Positions 52,720 through 61,485 of a stretch of 64,000 nucleotides of DNA are shown here, piece after piece (the first letter of the stretch is position 1; each line of letters opens with the position of its first letter). Below the pieces are notes generated by a model. That model ran no database searches. It worked only from the letters and a program-made list of their open reading frames with translations, and was not told the origin of the DNA. Location of the stretch: the NCBI GenBank assembly GCA_038237745.1, contig JBBRYJ010000009.1, positions 74,662 to 138,661 of the forward strand. Reading direction: 5' to 3'. The translations under genes and the position numbers were made by a program. The DNA is from DASQEH01 sp038237745 (GTDB lineage Bacteria > Actinomycetota > Actinomycetes > Propionibacteriales > Nocardioidaceae).

Positions 52720-53547
52720 TTACGTCGCGCCAATGGTCCCGGTCGCGAGTAGCGCGATGAGGACGACACCGAGAGCCACCCGGTACCCGACGAACCAGGT
52801 GATCGGGTGGTGTGCCACGAACTGCAGCAGCCACGCAACGGCGGCGTAGGCGACAACGAAGCTCACCACTGTGGCGACGATCGTCAAGCCGACCGAGATG
52901 TCGCCGCCGACCGCGCTCGGCAGCTCGTACAGTCCGGCGGCGGTGAGAGCGGGGATGGACAAGAAGAACGACATACGGGTGGCCGTCACCCGGTCGAGCC
53001 CGACGAAGAGCCCGGCCGAGATCGTCGCGCCCGAGCGGGAGACACCCGGGATCAGTGAGATGCACTGCACCACCCCGATGACGACCGCATCCGTCAGCGT
53101 CAGGTCCTTCTCGTCACGCTCCTGTCGACCGACTCGCTCAGCGGCCACCATCACGACGCTCCAGACGATGAGCGCGCCCGCGACCCACCACAGGTTGCGG
53201 AGGGCCCCGGTGACGAGATCCTTGCCGAGGAGCGCCACGACGACCACAGGGATCGACCCGATGATGACGTACCAGCCCATCCGGTAGTCGAACGTGCCAC
53301 GCACCTCCGGGCGGGCGATACCACGCAGCCATGCGCTCGCGATCGCCACGATGTCCGACCAGAAGAACACGATGACCGCCGCGATCGCGCCCATCTGGAT
53401 GACAGCCGTGAACGCCGTCACCGCCGGGTCGTCGATCGACAGACCGAGGATCTTCTCGGTGATGGTCAGATGGCCGGTACTCGAGACCGGGAGGAACTCG
53501 GTGAGCCCCTCAACTATCCCGAGCAGCAGTGCTTGAAAGACGTCCAC
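52720..53547 (-). CDS. uppP: Undecaprenyl-diphosphatase UppP (BacA)
   Basis: UppP recycles the lipid carrier of cell-wall synthesis by removing one phosphate from undecaprenyl diphosphate. The 275-residue polytopic protein has both catalytic motifs, EGLTEFLPVSSTGHL and PGVSRSGATI, in about eight helices. The GTG start comes four bases after the stop of the LLM oxidoreductase gene, so the two are probably co-transcribed. It is the counterpart of Rv2136c. Confidence 0.95.
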   Translation of the reverse strand: MDVFQALLLGIVEGLTEFLPVSSTGHLTITEKILGLSIDDPAVTAFTAVIQMGAIAAVIVFFWSDIVAIASAWLRGIARPEVRGTFDYRMGWYVIIGSIPVVVVALLGKDLVTGALRNLWWVAGALIVWSVVMVAAERVGRQERDEKDLTLTDAVVIGVVQCISLIPGVSRSGATISAGLFVGLDRVTATRMSFFLSIPALTAAGLYELPSAVGGDISVGLTIVATVVSFVVAYAAVAWLLQFVAHHPITWFVGYRVALGVVLIALLATGTIGAT

Positions 53548-53551
53548 CGCG

Positions 53552-54601
53552 TCAGTCTGCTAGACCGGACGCCCCCAATACCTCGGAAACGTGCATCACG
53601 GTCTGCATTTTCTTCTCCAGGTCAGCGCCGAACGGTGCCACGGTCAGGGTCGTCACGCCTGCCTCGGCGAACGCCTGCAAGCGCTCAGCGACCCGTCCGG
53701 GCGGACCGATGAGGGACGTCTGGTCGATGAGGTCGAACGGGACGGCCGCCATCGCCTCGCGGTGCCGCCCCGCCAGGAAGTGGTCCTGGACCCGGGCCGC
53801 TTCGGCCTCGAAGCCCATCCGGCACGCGAGCCGGTTGTAGAAGTTCTGGTCGCGGCTGCCCATCCCGCCGACGTACAGGGCGGCATACCTGCGGATCGGT
53901 TCGGCACACGCCTCGACGTCGTTCCCGATCGACACCGGTACGGTCGCGGCGACGTCGAAGGGCCGGTCGGCTCTGCCTCCGCGCTCTCGGCCCCTCGCCA
54001 CACTCTCCATCAGCTCTGCGGCGTAGACGCTGGAGAAGAAGATCGCCAGCCACCCGTCGGCTAGCTCGCCGGCCAGCTCGAGGTTGTGGGGCCCCACCGC
54101 GGCGAGGTACAGCGGGACACGGTCGCGCAACGGGCGCACGGACAAGGTGAGGGCCTTGCCGGGGCCGTTCGGGAGCGGCAGCCGGTAGAACTCGCCGTCG
54201 TACCGGACCTCACGACGCTGCAGCGCGAGGGCGACCACGTCGACGTACTCGCGGGTCCGGGCCAGTGGCCGGTCGAACCGCACGCCGTGCCATCCCTCCG
54301 ACACCTGCGGTCCCGAGACGCCGAGGCCGAGCCTGAACCGCCCACCGCTGAGAAGGTCGAGGGTGGCGGCGGTCATCGCGGTCATGGCAGGGCTCCGAGC
54401 CGGGATCTGCATGACAGCCGCTCCTACGTGGATGCGCTCCGTCTTGGCCGCGAGGTATCCCAGGACCGTCGGGGAGTCGCACCCGTAGGCCTCGGAGGTC
54501 CACACGACGGAGTATCCGACCTGCTCGGCCCGCTGTGCGAGGAGTACCTGGTCGCGCAGCTCCCGCCCGTCGGCGAACCCCAAGCTCAACCCCAGCTGCA
54601 T
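53552..54601 (-). CDS. LLM-class (F420-dependent-type) oxidoreductase
   Basis: The 349-residue TIM-barrel protein has the luciferase-like core: VWTSEAYGCDSPTVLGYLAAKTERI, IPARSPAMTAMTAATLDLLSGGRFRLGLGVSGPQVSEGWHG and YLAAVGPHNLELAGELADGWLA. In actinobacteria most members use coenzyme F420; the substrate is not known. The ATG start has AAGG eight bases upstream. It faces an aldo-keto reductase across a 49-bp gap and is followed by uppP. Confidence 0.9.
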   Translation of the reverse strand: MQLGLSLGFADGRELRDQVLLAQRAEQVGYSVVWTSEAYGCDSPTVLGYLAAKTERIHVGAAVMQIPARSPAMTAMTAATLDLLSGGRFRLGLGVSGPQVSEGWHGVRFDRPLARTREYVDVVALALQRREVRYDGEFYRLPLPNGPGKALTLSVRPLRDRVPLYLAAVGPHNLELAGELADGWLAIFFSSVYAAELMESVARGRERGGRADRPFDVAATVPVSIGNDVEACAEPIRRYAALYVGGMGSRDQNFYNRLACRMGFEAEAARVQDHFLAGRHREAMAAVPFDLIDQTSLIGPPGRVAERLQAFAEAGVTTLTVAPFGADLEKKMQTVMHVSEVLGASGLAD

Positions 54602-54650
54602 CCGGCTGACCTTACTGAGCGGTGCGACGCGTCGACTACTCTGCTGGTCC
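54602..54650. promoter_or_regulatory. Short divergent promoter region between LLM oxidoreductase and aldo-keto reductase
   Basis: The 49-bp gap must hold promoter elements for both directions. On the plus strand TACTCT at 54637-54642 fits a -10 box with the ATG eight bases later. This implies a very short or absent 5' leader for the reductase. On the minus strand TAAGGT could be a -10 box but more simply includes the ribosome-binding AAGG. Confidence 0.35.
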
Positions 54651-55619
54651 ATGAAGCAGCGCTACCTCGGCAGGACCGGCCTCGCCGTGAGCCGGCTGGG
54701 GCTGGGGACGTGGACATGGGGCACGGACGTCGACGAGCACGAGGCTTCGGCCCAGCTCCGGGCGTTCGTGGACGCGGGAGGCACTCTCGTCGACACCGCA
54801 GCGCGCTACGGGCGGGGCGCGAGTGAAGCCATGGTCGGGTCACTGGTCGGTGAGCTGGTCGATCGGGACGACCTGGTGATCGCCACGAAGGCCGGCATCG
54901 GACGAGTACGGGGCGAGTGGGTTCAGGACACCTCCCGCGGCGCGATGCTGCGGACCCTCGACGCGTCGCTCCGACGGCTCGGGGTCGAGTACGTCGACTT
55001 GTGGCAGGTGCACGTCGCTTCCGACGACGTACCCGTCGAGGAGACCTTGTCGGCTTTCGACGCGGCTGTGACGTCGGGCCGGGTGCGCTACGTCGGGGTC
55101 TCCAACTACTCCGGATGGCAGACCGCACAGGCGGCGACGTACCAGCTCGGTGCGCCGGGGCGAGTCAGGCTGGCGTCGACCCAGATGGAGTACTCGCTTC
55201 TCCAACGGGGCATCGAGCGAGAGGTGGCTCCGGCAGCCCAGAGACTAGGGCTTGGCGTCCTCGCGTACTCGCCGCTGGGGCGAGGCGTCCTGACCGGCAA
55301 GTACCGCGACGGCGTACCGGCGGACTCGCGGGGTGCGTCCGACACGTTCGCCGGCTATGTCGCGGAGTTTCTCGACGCCGGCGCAGCGCAGATCGTTGAG
55401 GCGGTCTGGCGGGCCGCCGAAGGACTCGACCTGTCGCCGGCCCAGGTCGCCCTTGCGTGGGTCCGCGACCAGCCGGGAGTGACGGCCCCGATCGTCGGGG
55501 CCCGCACGGCGTCCCAGCTCACGGACTGCCTCGGCTCGGAGGCGGTGGAGCTTCCGGCGCAGATCCTGGACGCTCTCGACGACGTCTCGGCCCCCACGCT
55601 GGGCTACCCCGAGGTCTGA
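54651..55619 (+). CDS. Aldo-keto reductase
   Basis: The 322-residue protein has the AKR tetrad in order: Asp in LVDTAARYG, Tyr in the same motif, Lys in IATKAG and His in WQVHVA. NADPH-site segments are VGVSNYSGWQ, YSLLQRG and APIVGARTASQL. It reduces carbonyl compounds with NADPH; the substrate is unknown. The C-terminus ends in LGYPEV as in the actinobacterial YghZ/Kv-beta-like branch. Confidence 0.93.
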   Translation: MKQRYLGRTGLAVSRLGLGTWTWGTDVDEHEASAQLRAFVDAGGTLVDTAARYGRGASEAMVGSLVGELVDRDDLVIATKAGIGRVRGEWVQDTSRGAMLRTLDASLRRLGVEYVDLWQVHVASDDVPVEETLSAFDAAVTSGRVRYVGVSNYSGWQTAQAATYQLGAPGRVRLASTQMEYSLLQRGIEREVAPAAQRLGLGVLAYSPLGRGVLTGKYRDGVPADSRGASDTFAGYVAEFLDAGAAQIVEAVWRAAEGLDLSPAQVALAWVRDQPGVTAPIVGARTASQLTDCLGSEAVELPAQILDALDDVSAPTLGYPEV

Positions 55620-55694
55620 GGTCGCCGGTTGGACCGCCGCGACGGCCATCGGCGGCGCTCTGAAGGACACCCGGTTTGAGCCAGCGGGGCAACG

Positions 55695-57479
55695 TCAGCC
55701 GGAGGGCTCGGCACGTTCGAGGGCGATCGCGGCCATCACGAGTGCGAGGTGTGAGAACGCCTGAGGGAAGTTGCCGACCATCGCTCGACCGGCCGGGTCG
55801 TACTCCTCGGCGAGCAGCCCGAGGTCGCTCGTCAGCCCGACGAGCCGCGTCATCAGGTCGCGCGCTTTGTCGACCTGACCCGACCTGGCGTATGCCGTCA
55901 CGAGCCAGAACGAGCAGGCCAAGAACGGGTGCTCGTCGCCGGGCAGACCGTCGACACCGGTATGGGTCCGATAGCGCATCACGAGCCCGTCACGCAAGAG
56001 ATCCTGCTCGACAGCGGCGATGGTGCCCAGCACCCTGGCGTCGTCGGGAGGAAGGAATCCGACGACACCGGTGAGCAAAAGCGAGGCGTCGACCTCGGTG
56101 GTGTCGTAGTGCTGGACGAACGTGTTGCGGTCGGCGTCGTAGCCACGCTCCAGGATCTCCGCTCGGACCTGATCGCGTAGCTCACGCCAGCGCTCCACGG
56201 GGCCGTCCAGGCCATGGCGCTCGACCCCGGCGATGGCCTTGTCGAAAGCCACCCAGACCATCAGCCGCGAATGGGTGAAGTGGCGCCGCGGCCCCCGTAT
56301 CTCCCACAGACCGTTGTCCGGCTCGTCCCAGTGGTCGGCCAGCTCGTTGACGAGAGCGCGCTGTAGCGCCCACGAGTGACGGGTGTCCGACCTTCCGGCC
56401 GAGCGCGCCAGCTCGAGCGATGCGAGTACCTCTCCGAGGACGTCGGTCTGCCGCTGGTCGACCGCGCCGTTGCCCACCCTGACCGGACGCGAACCTGCGT
56501 AGCCGGGCAGATGGTCGAGCTCGTGCTCGGGGAGGTCGCGGCTTCCGTCCACGGCGTACATGATCTGGATGTCGCGCGGGTCCCCGGCGATCGCACGCAG
56601 CAGCCAGGCTCGCCACAGCATGGCCTCCTCGTCGTACCCCGCGGACAGCAAAGCCTCGAGCGTGAGCGAGGCGTCTCGGAGCCAGCAGTAGCGGTAGTCC
56701 CAGTTGCGCGAACCGCCGAAAGACTCGGGCAGGGACGTGGTCGGTGCCGCGACGATGCCACCCGTCTCGCTGTGGGTGAGAAGGCGGAGCACCAGCAGCG
56801 ATCGTACGACCGCCTCTTTGAACGGCCCCGCGTAGGTGCACTGCGCCGCCCACTCCTCCGTGCGACGTACCGTCTCGTCCACCCGCTCGTCGAGGTCGCC
56901 CATCGGTGGGACCGGGCGGTAGGACTTGAACCAGGTGGTCGAGAACGTCAGCACGTCTCCAGCCTTCACCTCGAACTCGTCGACGTGACGGCCGTCGACC
57001 GCCCGTGGCAGCCTGGGCCCGCGAAGCACGACCATGTCGGGACCGGCGACCGCGGAGATGAGCTTCACACCCTCTGCGTCGCTTCGACGTGTCACCCACG
57101 GCCGCACCTTGCCGTACCCGAACCGCACCACCCACTCGTGGCACATCACGACGGTGCCCGAGACTCCCTCGATGCGCCGGACGACGTCGGCGCGGCCGTC
57201 GCCGAGAGGCATCACGTCGCAGACCTTGACCACCCCAGTGGCGGTCTCGTGGGTCGTCTCCAGTACGAACGTGTGGCCGACGTACCGGCGGGTCGTGGTG
57301 GCTGCGTCGCGGGGGCCGAGGAGCCATCGCCCGTTCTTGGGCGACCCGAGCAGGCTTGCGAAGCAGGCCGGAGAGTCGAAGCGCGGGAGGCACAGCCAGT
57401 CGACCGACCCGTCGGTTCCGACGAGGGCCGCAGTGCCCGTGTCTCCGAGCACCGCATAGTCACCGATGGGGAGAGCCAT
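55695..57479 (-). CDS. Glycoside hydrolase family 15 protein (glucoamylase/trehalase-like)
   Basis: The 594-residue cytoplasmic protein has the GH15 layout. An N-terminal beta-sandwich (IGDYAVLGDTGTAALVGTDGSVDWLCLPRFDSPACFA) precedes an (alpha/alpha)6 barrel with SRNWDYRYCWLRDASLTLEALL and LLAEEYDPAGRAMVGNFPQAFSHLAL, the latter carrying the likely catalytic base Glu. Actinobacterial members act as trehalases or glucoamylases on internal alpha-glucans. No signal peptide is seen. A DUF5703 gene diverges from it. Confidence 0.92.
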   Translation of the reverse strand: MALPIGDYAVLGDTGTAALVGTDGSVDWLCLPRFDSPACFASLLGSPKNGRWLLGPRDAATTTRRYVGHTFVLETTHETATGVVKVCDVMPLGDGRADVVRRIEGVSGTVVMCHEWVVRFGYGKVRPWVTRRSDAEGVKLISAVAGPDMVVLRGPRLPRAVDGRHVDEFEVKAGDVLTFSTTWFKSYRPVPPMGDLDERVDETVRRTEEWAAQCTYAGPFKEAVVRSLLVLRLLTHSETGGIVAAPTTSLPESFGGSRNWDYRYCWLRDASLTLEALLSAGYDEEAMLWRAWLLRAIAGDPRDIQIMYAVDGSRDLPEHELDHLPGYAGSRPVRVGNGAVDQRQTDVLGEVLASLELARSAGRSDTRHSWALQRALVNELADHWDEPDNGLWEIRGPRRHFTHSRLMVWVAFDKAIAGVERHGLDGPVERWRELRDQVRAEILERGYDADRNTFVQHYDTTEVDASLLLTGVVGFLPPDDARVLGTIAAVEQDLLRDGLVMRYRTHTGVDGLPGDEHPFLACSFWLVTAYARSGQVDKARDLMTRLVGLTSDLGLLAEEYDPAGRAMVGNFPQAFSHLALVMAAIALERAEPSG

Positions 57480-57569
57480 GCCGCGAGCGTATGTTGCGCC
57501 GTCTCACGGAGCAGATGGTGGCGGGGTCGGCTGGTCGTGGTCGGTCCTTCGTGTCACCATAGGCCCGGT

Positions 57570-57776
57570 ATGGAATACGAGTTTCAGCGCTTCTCGCTGC
57601 CGCGGACGATCTCCCGCTCGGCGGTGCGGCGGATGTTGACCGACCGGGCCGAGTACGGCGGCTGGGAGCTGGCCCGGCTGCGGCTGTACGCCGACGGGAG
57701 CCGCAAGGTCGAGCTGCGACGCACGATCATCCGCATTCGCCCCGCTCTCAGCCGGGAGTTCCGTCCCTTGGTCTGA
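57570..57776 (+). CDS. DUF5703 family small protein
   Basis: The 68-residue basic protein (MEYEFQRFSLPRTISRSAV, RAEYGGWELARLRLYADGSRKV) matches the small actinobacterial family DUF5703. The function is unknown. Its reading frame is open far upstream through the opposing hydrolase gene, but the ATG here lies in the gap, gives the family N-terminus and is therefore chosen. Confidence 0.75.
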   Translation: MEYEFQRFSLPRTISRSAVRRMLTDRAEYGGWELARLRLYADGSRKVELRRTIIRIRPALSREFRPLV

Positions 57777-57851
57777 GGGATGCGCGTGGACGCTGTCTGC
57801 GCTGAGCGGACTGCGCTGGACGGCGCAACTTCGCTGTTGCTGCGCGCACTG

Positions 57852-59165
57852 TCAGGCAAGGTCGAGGAACCTGTCGAGCACCCGGGCGCTGAAACCAAGG
57901 GCGTCGACGGGCACCCGCTCGTCCACCCCGTGGAACAGGGCGGTGAAGTCGAGGTCGGCGGGCAGCTGCAGGGGCGAGAATCCGAAGCACCTGACGCCGA
58001 GCCGGTCCCATGCCTTCGCGTCGGTGCCCCCCGACATGAGGAATGGGAGCACCGTGGCGTCCGGGTCCTCTGCGAGGAGCGAGTCGCACATCGCGTCGAC
58101 CAACGGGCCGTCGAACGGCGTCTCGAGTGCCTTGTCGTGCACAAGGAGCTCGTAGCTCACGCTGTCGGGCAGCAGCCCACGCAAGGTGGCGAAGAACTCC
58201 TCCTCGTAGCCCGGTAGAAACCGCCCGTCGATGCCGGCGGTTGCCTCGCCGGGTATGACGTTGTGCTTGTACCCCGAGTCAAGCATCGTCGGGTTGGCCG
58301 TGTTGCGAACTACCGCGGCGAGCATCCGGGCGGCCGCGCCGAAGTGCTCGATGAGGGCGTCGACGTTGCCCTCGACGGTGTCGTGGCCCGTCAGCTCGGC
58401 GACCTCCTCGAGCAGCGCTCCCATCGTGGGGGTGATGCGGACTGGCCACTCGTGGCGCCCGATCGCGGCCACTGCCTCGGCGAGAGCGGTGACGGCGTTG
58501 TCGCTGTTTCGCATCGAGCCGTGCCCGGCCGTGCCGTGGGCGCGCAACCGGAGCCAGGCAAGGCCCTTCTCCGCTGTCTCGACGAGGTAGAGGCGTTTGC
58601 CGTTGACGGTGGTCGAGAAGCCCCCGACCTCGCCGATCCCCTCGGTGCAGCCTTCGAGCAAGTCTGCCCGCTGGTCGACGAGCGCGTGGGCGCCGTTGAT
58701 ACTCCCGGCCTCCTCGTCGGCGGTGAACGCGAGCGTGATCGCCCTCCGCGGCGGTTGCCCCGCGCGCGCCCGCGCCCGGACCACCGACAGGATCGCCGCA
58801 TCGAAGTCCTTCATGTCGACGGCTCCGCGGCCCCATACGTAGCCGTCCTGGACCTCCGCAGCGAAGGGGTCGATCTTCCAGTCAGCCTTCGCGGCCGGAA
58901 CGACGTCGAGGTGCCCGTGTATCAGCAGGCGGTCGGTGGCATCGGGATCGCCCCAGTGTGCGACCAGCGACGTCCGGCGGTTCGCGGGCTCGAAGATCTC
59001 CGACTCGATCCCCACCTCGTCGAGCAGCCCCGCGACAAGCTCGGCCGCCAGCCGCTCTCCCGGGCCGGACCCGTCGCCGTAGTTGGACGTGTCGATCTTG
59101 ATGAGGTCCCGGCAGATCTGGACCACTTCGTCGTCCGGTGCGTAGCTCTTCGTCATACGGCTCAT
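57852..59165 (-). CDS. M20-family metallopeptidase
   Basis: The 437-residue protein has the di-zinc motifs of the M20/ArgE-DapE family: LLIHGHLDVVPA (His and Asp), GRGAVDMKD, TADEEAGS (catalytic Glu) and MSGGTDAKAWD. The dimerisation domain lies in the middle (GHGSMRNSDNAVTALAEAV). It hydrolyses short peptides or N-acylated amino acids in the cytoplasm. Start ATG; another ATG follows three codons later. The tRNA-Leu gene is 74 bases upstream on the other strand. Confidence 0.93.
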   Translation of the reverse strand: MSRMTKSYAPDDEVVQICRDLIKIDTSNYGDGSGPGERLAAELVAGLLDEVGIESEIFEPANRRTSLVAHWGDPDATDRLLIHGHLDVVPAAKADWKIDPFAAEVQDGYVWGRGAVDMKDFDAAILSVVRARARAGQPPRRAITLAFTADEEAGSINGAHALVDQRADLLEGCTEGIGEVGGFSTTVNGKRLYLVETAEKGLAWLRLRAHGTAGHGSMRNSDNAVTALAEAVAAIGRHEWPVRITPTMGALLEEVAELTGHDTVEGNVDALIEHFGAAARMLAAVVRNTANPTMLDSGYKHNVIPGEATAGIDGRFLPGYEEEFFATLRGLLPDSVSYELLVHDKALETPFDGPLVDAMCDSLLAEDPDATVLPFLMSGGTDAKAWDRLGVRCFGFSPLQLPADLDFTALFHGVDERVPVDALGFSARVLDRFLDLA

Positions 59166-59238
59166 CTTGCCGCAGGCCGCGACACACGTGGCCTTTGCTA
59201 AAGTGTCGGTCGCTCACCGAGGCTTCGGTGGCGCCCGC

Positions 59239-59323
59239 GTCCGGGTGGCGGAATAGGTAGACGCGCTAGCTTGAGGTGCTAGTGCCCCAAAAGGGCATGG
59301 GGGTTCAAGTCCCCCCTCGGACA
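59239..59323 (+). tRNA. tRNA-Leu (GAG anticodon)
   Basis: The 85-base gene folds with a 7-bp acceptor stem (GTCCGGG with CTCGGAC, one G-T), an anticodon stem CTAGC/GCTAG with anticodon GAG at 59273-59275, a long variable arm and a TTCAAGT T-loop. CCA is not encoded. The large variable arm and discriminator A fit a leucine tRNA. Its 3' side borders integrase remnants, so it has probably served as an integration site. Confidence 0.96.
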
Positions 59324-59338
59324 CAGAGAAACCCCAGG

Positions 59339-59527
59339 TCAAAGCCACAATCGGCGGCACGCAACTGGTCGAGTGCGAACCAAATGCTCACGAGCGCCGA
59401 AGACGATGCTCGCAACACGCTCAGTGGCGTCGCTGTGTAGCCCCTCGGTGACGTGGCTGTACGTGTCCAGGGTGATCCCGATGTTCGCGTGCCCAAGTCG
59501 CTCCTGGAAAGCCTTGGGGTGAATGCC
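59339..59527 (-). pseudogene. C-terminal remnant of a tyrosine integrase
   Basis: Only the last part is recognisable: GIHPKAFQERLGHANIGIT and LDTYSHVTEGLHSDATERVA contain the conserved His of LGH and the catalytic Tyr of DTYSHV. Upstream in the same frame the expected HxLRHTHATL part is replaced by unrelated sequence, so the catalytic Arg-His region is lost. It is orientated with its end towards the tRNA, as integrases of tRNA-borne elements usually are. It is a relic of an integrated element. Confidence 0.75.
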
Positions 59528-60043
59528 CGCCGAGCCAGCCGTATCGCTCAGGGTGGTTGGCGAAGATCGAAGGGCGAAGAGCGTGTCACACCTATCCACG
59601 CACCGACTTGTCCTGCGCCGCCGCGTCGACCGGTCCGTGAGATTCGCTCCGGGCCGGTCGGCGCACCCCATCTCCAAGGACAGGAGGACACCATCCGTCG
59701 CGGCCTTCTCGGCGCACAGCGGCTCCACGCGCGGCAACGGCATCTCGGATCTCCGCGAATGAGTGCGTTGGGAGCGGCTTCACTTCTGGGCTGGTCTCAC
59801 GGCAGTTACGCCGACCGGGATTCTTCGCCCGACAGGTCTGGTCGCGAGAAGGCTGATTCCGGGGTCACACTCGCGGTCACCAACCACAGCCCAGCACCTT
59901 CGGGCTGCGCTGGCGATCCTCACAGTCATTCCGCGGCGATCGGGCTCGGTGCGACAGTCGGGTCCTAGCGTCGGGCTAAGTGCCTCACCACGTGTGCGAC
60001 GATCCGTGGCGCGGGCTTCGACTTCCATCGCCGGGTGCCAGCT
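59528..60043. other. No recognisable gene between the two integrase remnants
   Basis: These 516 bases contain only short open frames without any sequence I can relate to a family. They are most likely debris of the decayed element. No tRNA-end repeat or transposon end was noticed. Confidence 0.4.
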
Positions 60044-60912
60044 ATGACCGCAACCACTCTGCTTCGGTCCCAACCTAACCTGATGACACCAGCCCAGCTG
60101 GCTGCCGTCTCCTACCTCGCCCGGTACGGCGGGCACACCCACACGCTGTACGCCTACCAGCTCCGCTGCTGGTTCGCCTGGTGCGAAGCGCGCAGTCTTG
60201 ATCCGTTGGTCGGAATCCAGCGGGCCTACCTCGAGCTGTACATCCGCCACCTCCGGCGAACGCGGCCTGATGGCCTCCTCGTCAACACGATGATGCACGC
60301 GGTCCGCGGGCTCTTCCGGTTCGCGCACATCGACGGCCCGATCGTCGCCGACCCCGCCGTCTACGCCCGACTCCCCAAGATCCACGGCGACGAGTCCCGC
60401 ACCCAGGGCCTGGACCGTCTCGAGCTGATCCGGTTCCTTCAGGTCGCCCAGACCCTCAGCCTGCGGGCCTCGGAGGCGGCAGCAGTGCGGATCGAGGACC
60501 ATGCCGAGACCCTTCGCGGGCACCGAGTCCTGCACCTGGTCGGCAAGGGCGACAAACCCGCCACCATGCCACTGACTGTTCCGGTGATGCGCGTCCTGGA
60601 GGCATGCCGTGGAGAACGCACCGACGGCCCGCTCGTGCTGCGACCGCTCTCAGGCAAGCCGATCGACCGACGCGATGCCTACCGGATGGTCGCCCGTATC
60701 GCCAAGGCCGCCCACATCCCGCGTCACATCAGCTCGCACTCGCTGCGCCACGCGGCGATCCAAAGCTCTCGGGTGCCGGAGTGCCACCGCGCGACGCCCA
60801 GATCCTCGCCCGCCACGCCGACCCACGGACCACCGAGCACTACGACCGAGCGCGCGGGAACCTCGACCGCCACGGCATCCACTTCCTCACCGCCTATGTC
60901 GCTGGCGTGTGA
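60044..60912 (+). pseudogene. Tyrosine recombinase/integrase, frameshifted
   Basis: The frame from the ATG shows a SAM-like core-binding domain (LAAVSYLARYGGHTHTLYAYQLRCWFAWCE) and catalytic segments LRASEAAAVR (Arg), LVGKGDKPATMPL (Lys) and HSLRHAAI (His-Arg). Around 60762-60780 the frame is lost. The rest, GVPPRDAQILARHADPRTTEHYD with the second His and nucleophile Tyr, ending LTAYVAGV, continues one base out of frame. Comparing with intact relatives as I recall them, one base is missing after HAAI. About 15 residues also seem to be missing just before LRASEA, where a helix normally precedes the catalytic Arg. It is inactive in this form. Confidence 0.82.
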
Positions 60913-60934
60913 GGCCCCGCCATCACAGGCGAAG

Positions 60935-61189
60935 TCACCCGGCGTTCTGTGTGTCCTTGGAGAAACGCTGGAAGGCAGCCTGCTTGCTGGTTCCCAATGC
61001 CGCGCCAATAACTGTCCATGAGTCGCCTGCAGAGCGCGCAGCCGCAACGGCATCGCGTAGCTGACTGTCCGCAGCCTCGAGGTCGTTCTTGGCCTCGATG
61101 ATCCTGCGAAAGTGGCTGGCGTCTCGAAGCGTCTTGGGCGCAACCGAGTCGAGTCCGGTCTCGTCTTTCCTGGTCGTCATCTTCATCAT
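60935..61189 (-). CDS. Small helix-turn-helix protein, probable antitoxin partner
   Basis: The 84-residue protein has an N-terminal helical part (LRDASHFRRIIEAKNDLEAADSQLRDAV) and a C-terminal helix-turn-helix-like segment (SWTVIGAALGTSKQAAFQRF) typical of small DNA-binding proteins. It lies 12 bases after the stop of a frameshifted toxin-like gene and has AAGGCGG upstream of the ATG used. It is probably the second gene of a toxin-first toxin-antitoxin operon and could bind the palindromes in front. Pairing is inferred from position. Confidence 0.6.
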   Translation of the reverse strand: MMKMTTRKDETGLDSVAPKTLRDASHFRRIIEAKNDLEAADSQLRDAVAAARSAGDSWTVIGAALGTSKQAAFQRFSKDTQNAG

Positions 61190-61201
61190 CAATCACCGCC
61201 T

Positions 61202-61437
61202 TCACAGCGCGTCGTAGAACCTCGGGCGTAGTCGGTCTGCGTGGATGATGCGCGTCGGCTCGGTGAAGGGAACAGCTACGAGCTCCAGCAAGTTGCCGGA
61301 GGGGAGTCCGGACCGATCACCAACAACCTCTCCTGGCCGTCGTACTCGAACTCGGCGAGCTTGATGGCGTTCTCCCACGCATGGAGGATCGAGGTATCGC
61401 TGATCCCATGCTTGCGGGCCGAGTCCGCGATCTCCAC
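61202..61437 (-). pseudogene. BrnT/DUF4258-like toxin gene, frameshifted
   Basis: Reading from the GTG gives VEIADSARKHGISDTSIL, then HAWENAIKLAEFEYDGQERLLVIGPDS, then it derails. One base out of frame the product continues as SGNLLELVAVPFTEPTRIIH and ends HADRLRPRFYDAL. Joined, this is a compact protein of about 78 residues of the type of RNase-like toxins in the BrnT/DUF4258 group. The shift lies near 61306-61310 in GACTCCCCTCC, a C-rich run where slippage is plausible. The GTG lies six bases from a TATCCT -10 box, so the transcript would be leaderless. Confidence 0.72.
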
Positions 61438-61439
61438 TT

Positions 61440-61485
61440 GTCAAGGATACCTTGACGATTCGATGCGTCAAGACTCATTGACGCA
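61440..61485 (-). promoter_or_regulatory. Toxin-antitoxin promoter covered by two palindromes
   Basis: A minus-strand promoter is readable: TTGACG (61471-61466) and TATCCT (61449-61444) with a 16-base spacer. Palindrome one, GTCAAGG-N3-CCTTGAC, covers 61440-61456 and includes the -10 box. Palindrome two, TGCGTCAA-N6-TTGACGCA, covers 61464-61485 and includes the -35 box. Both share TCAA/TTGA half-sites, so one protein may occupy both and repress. Confidence 0.6.
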
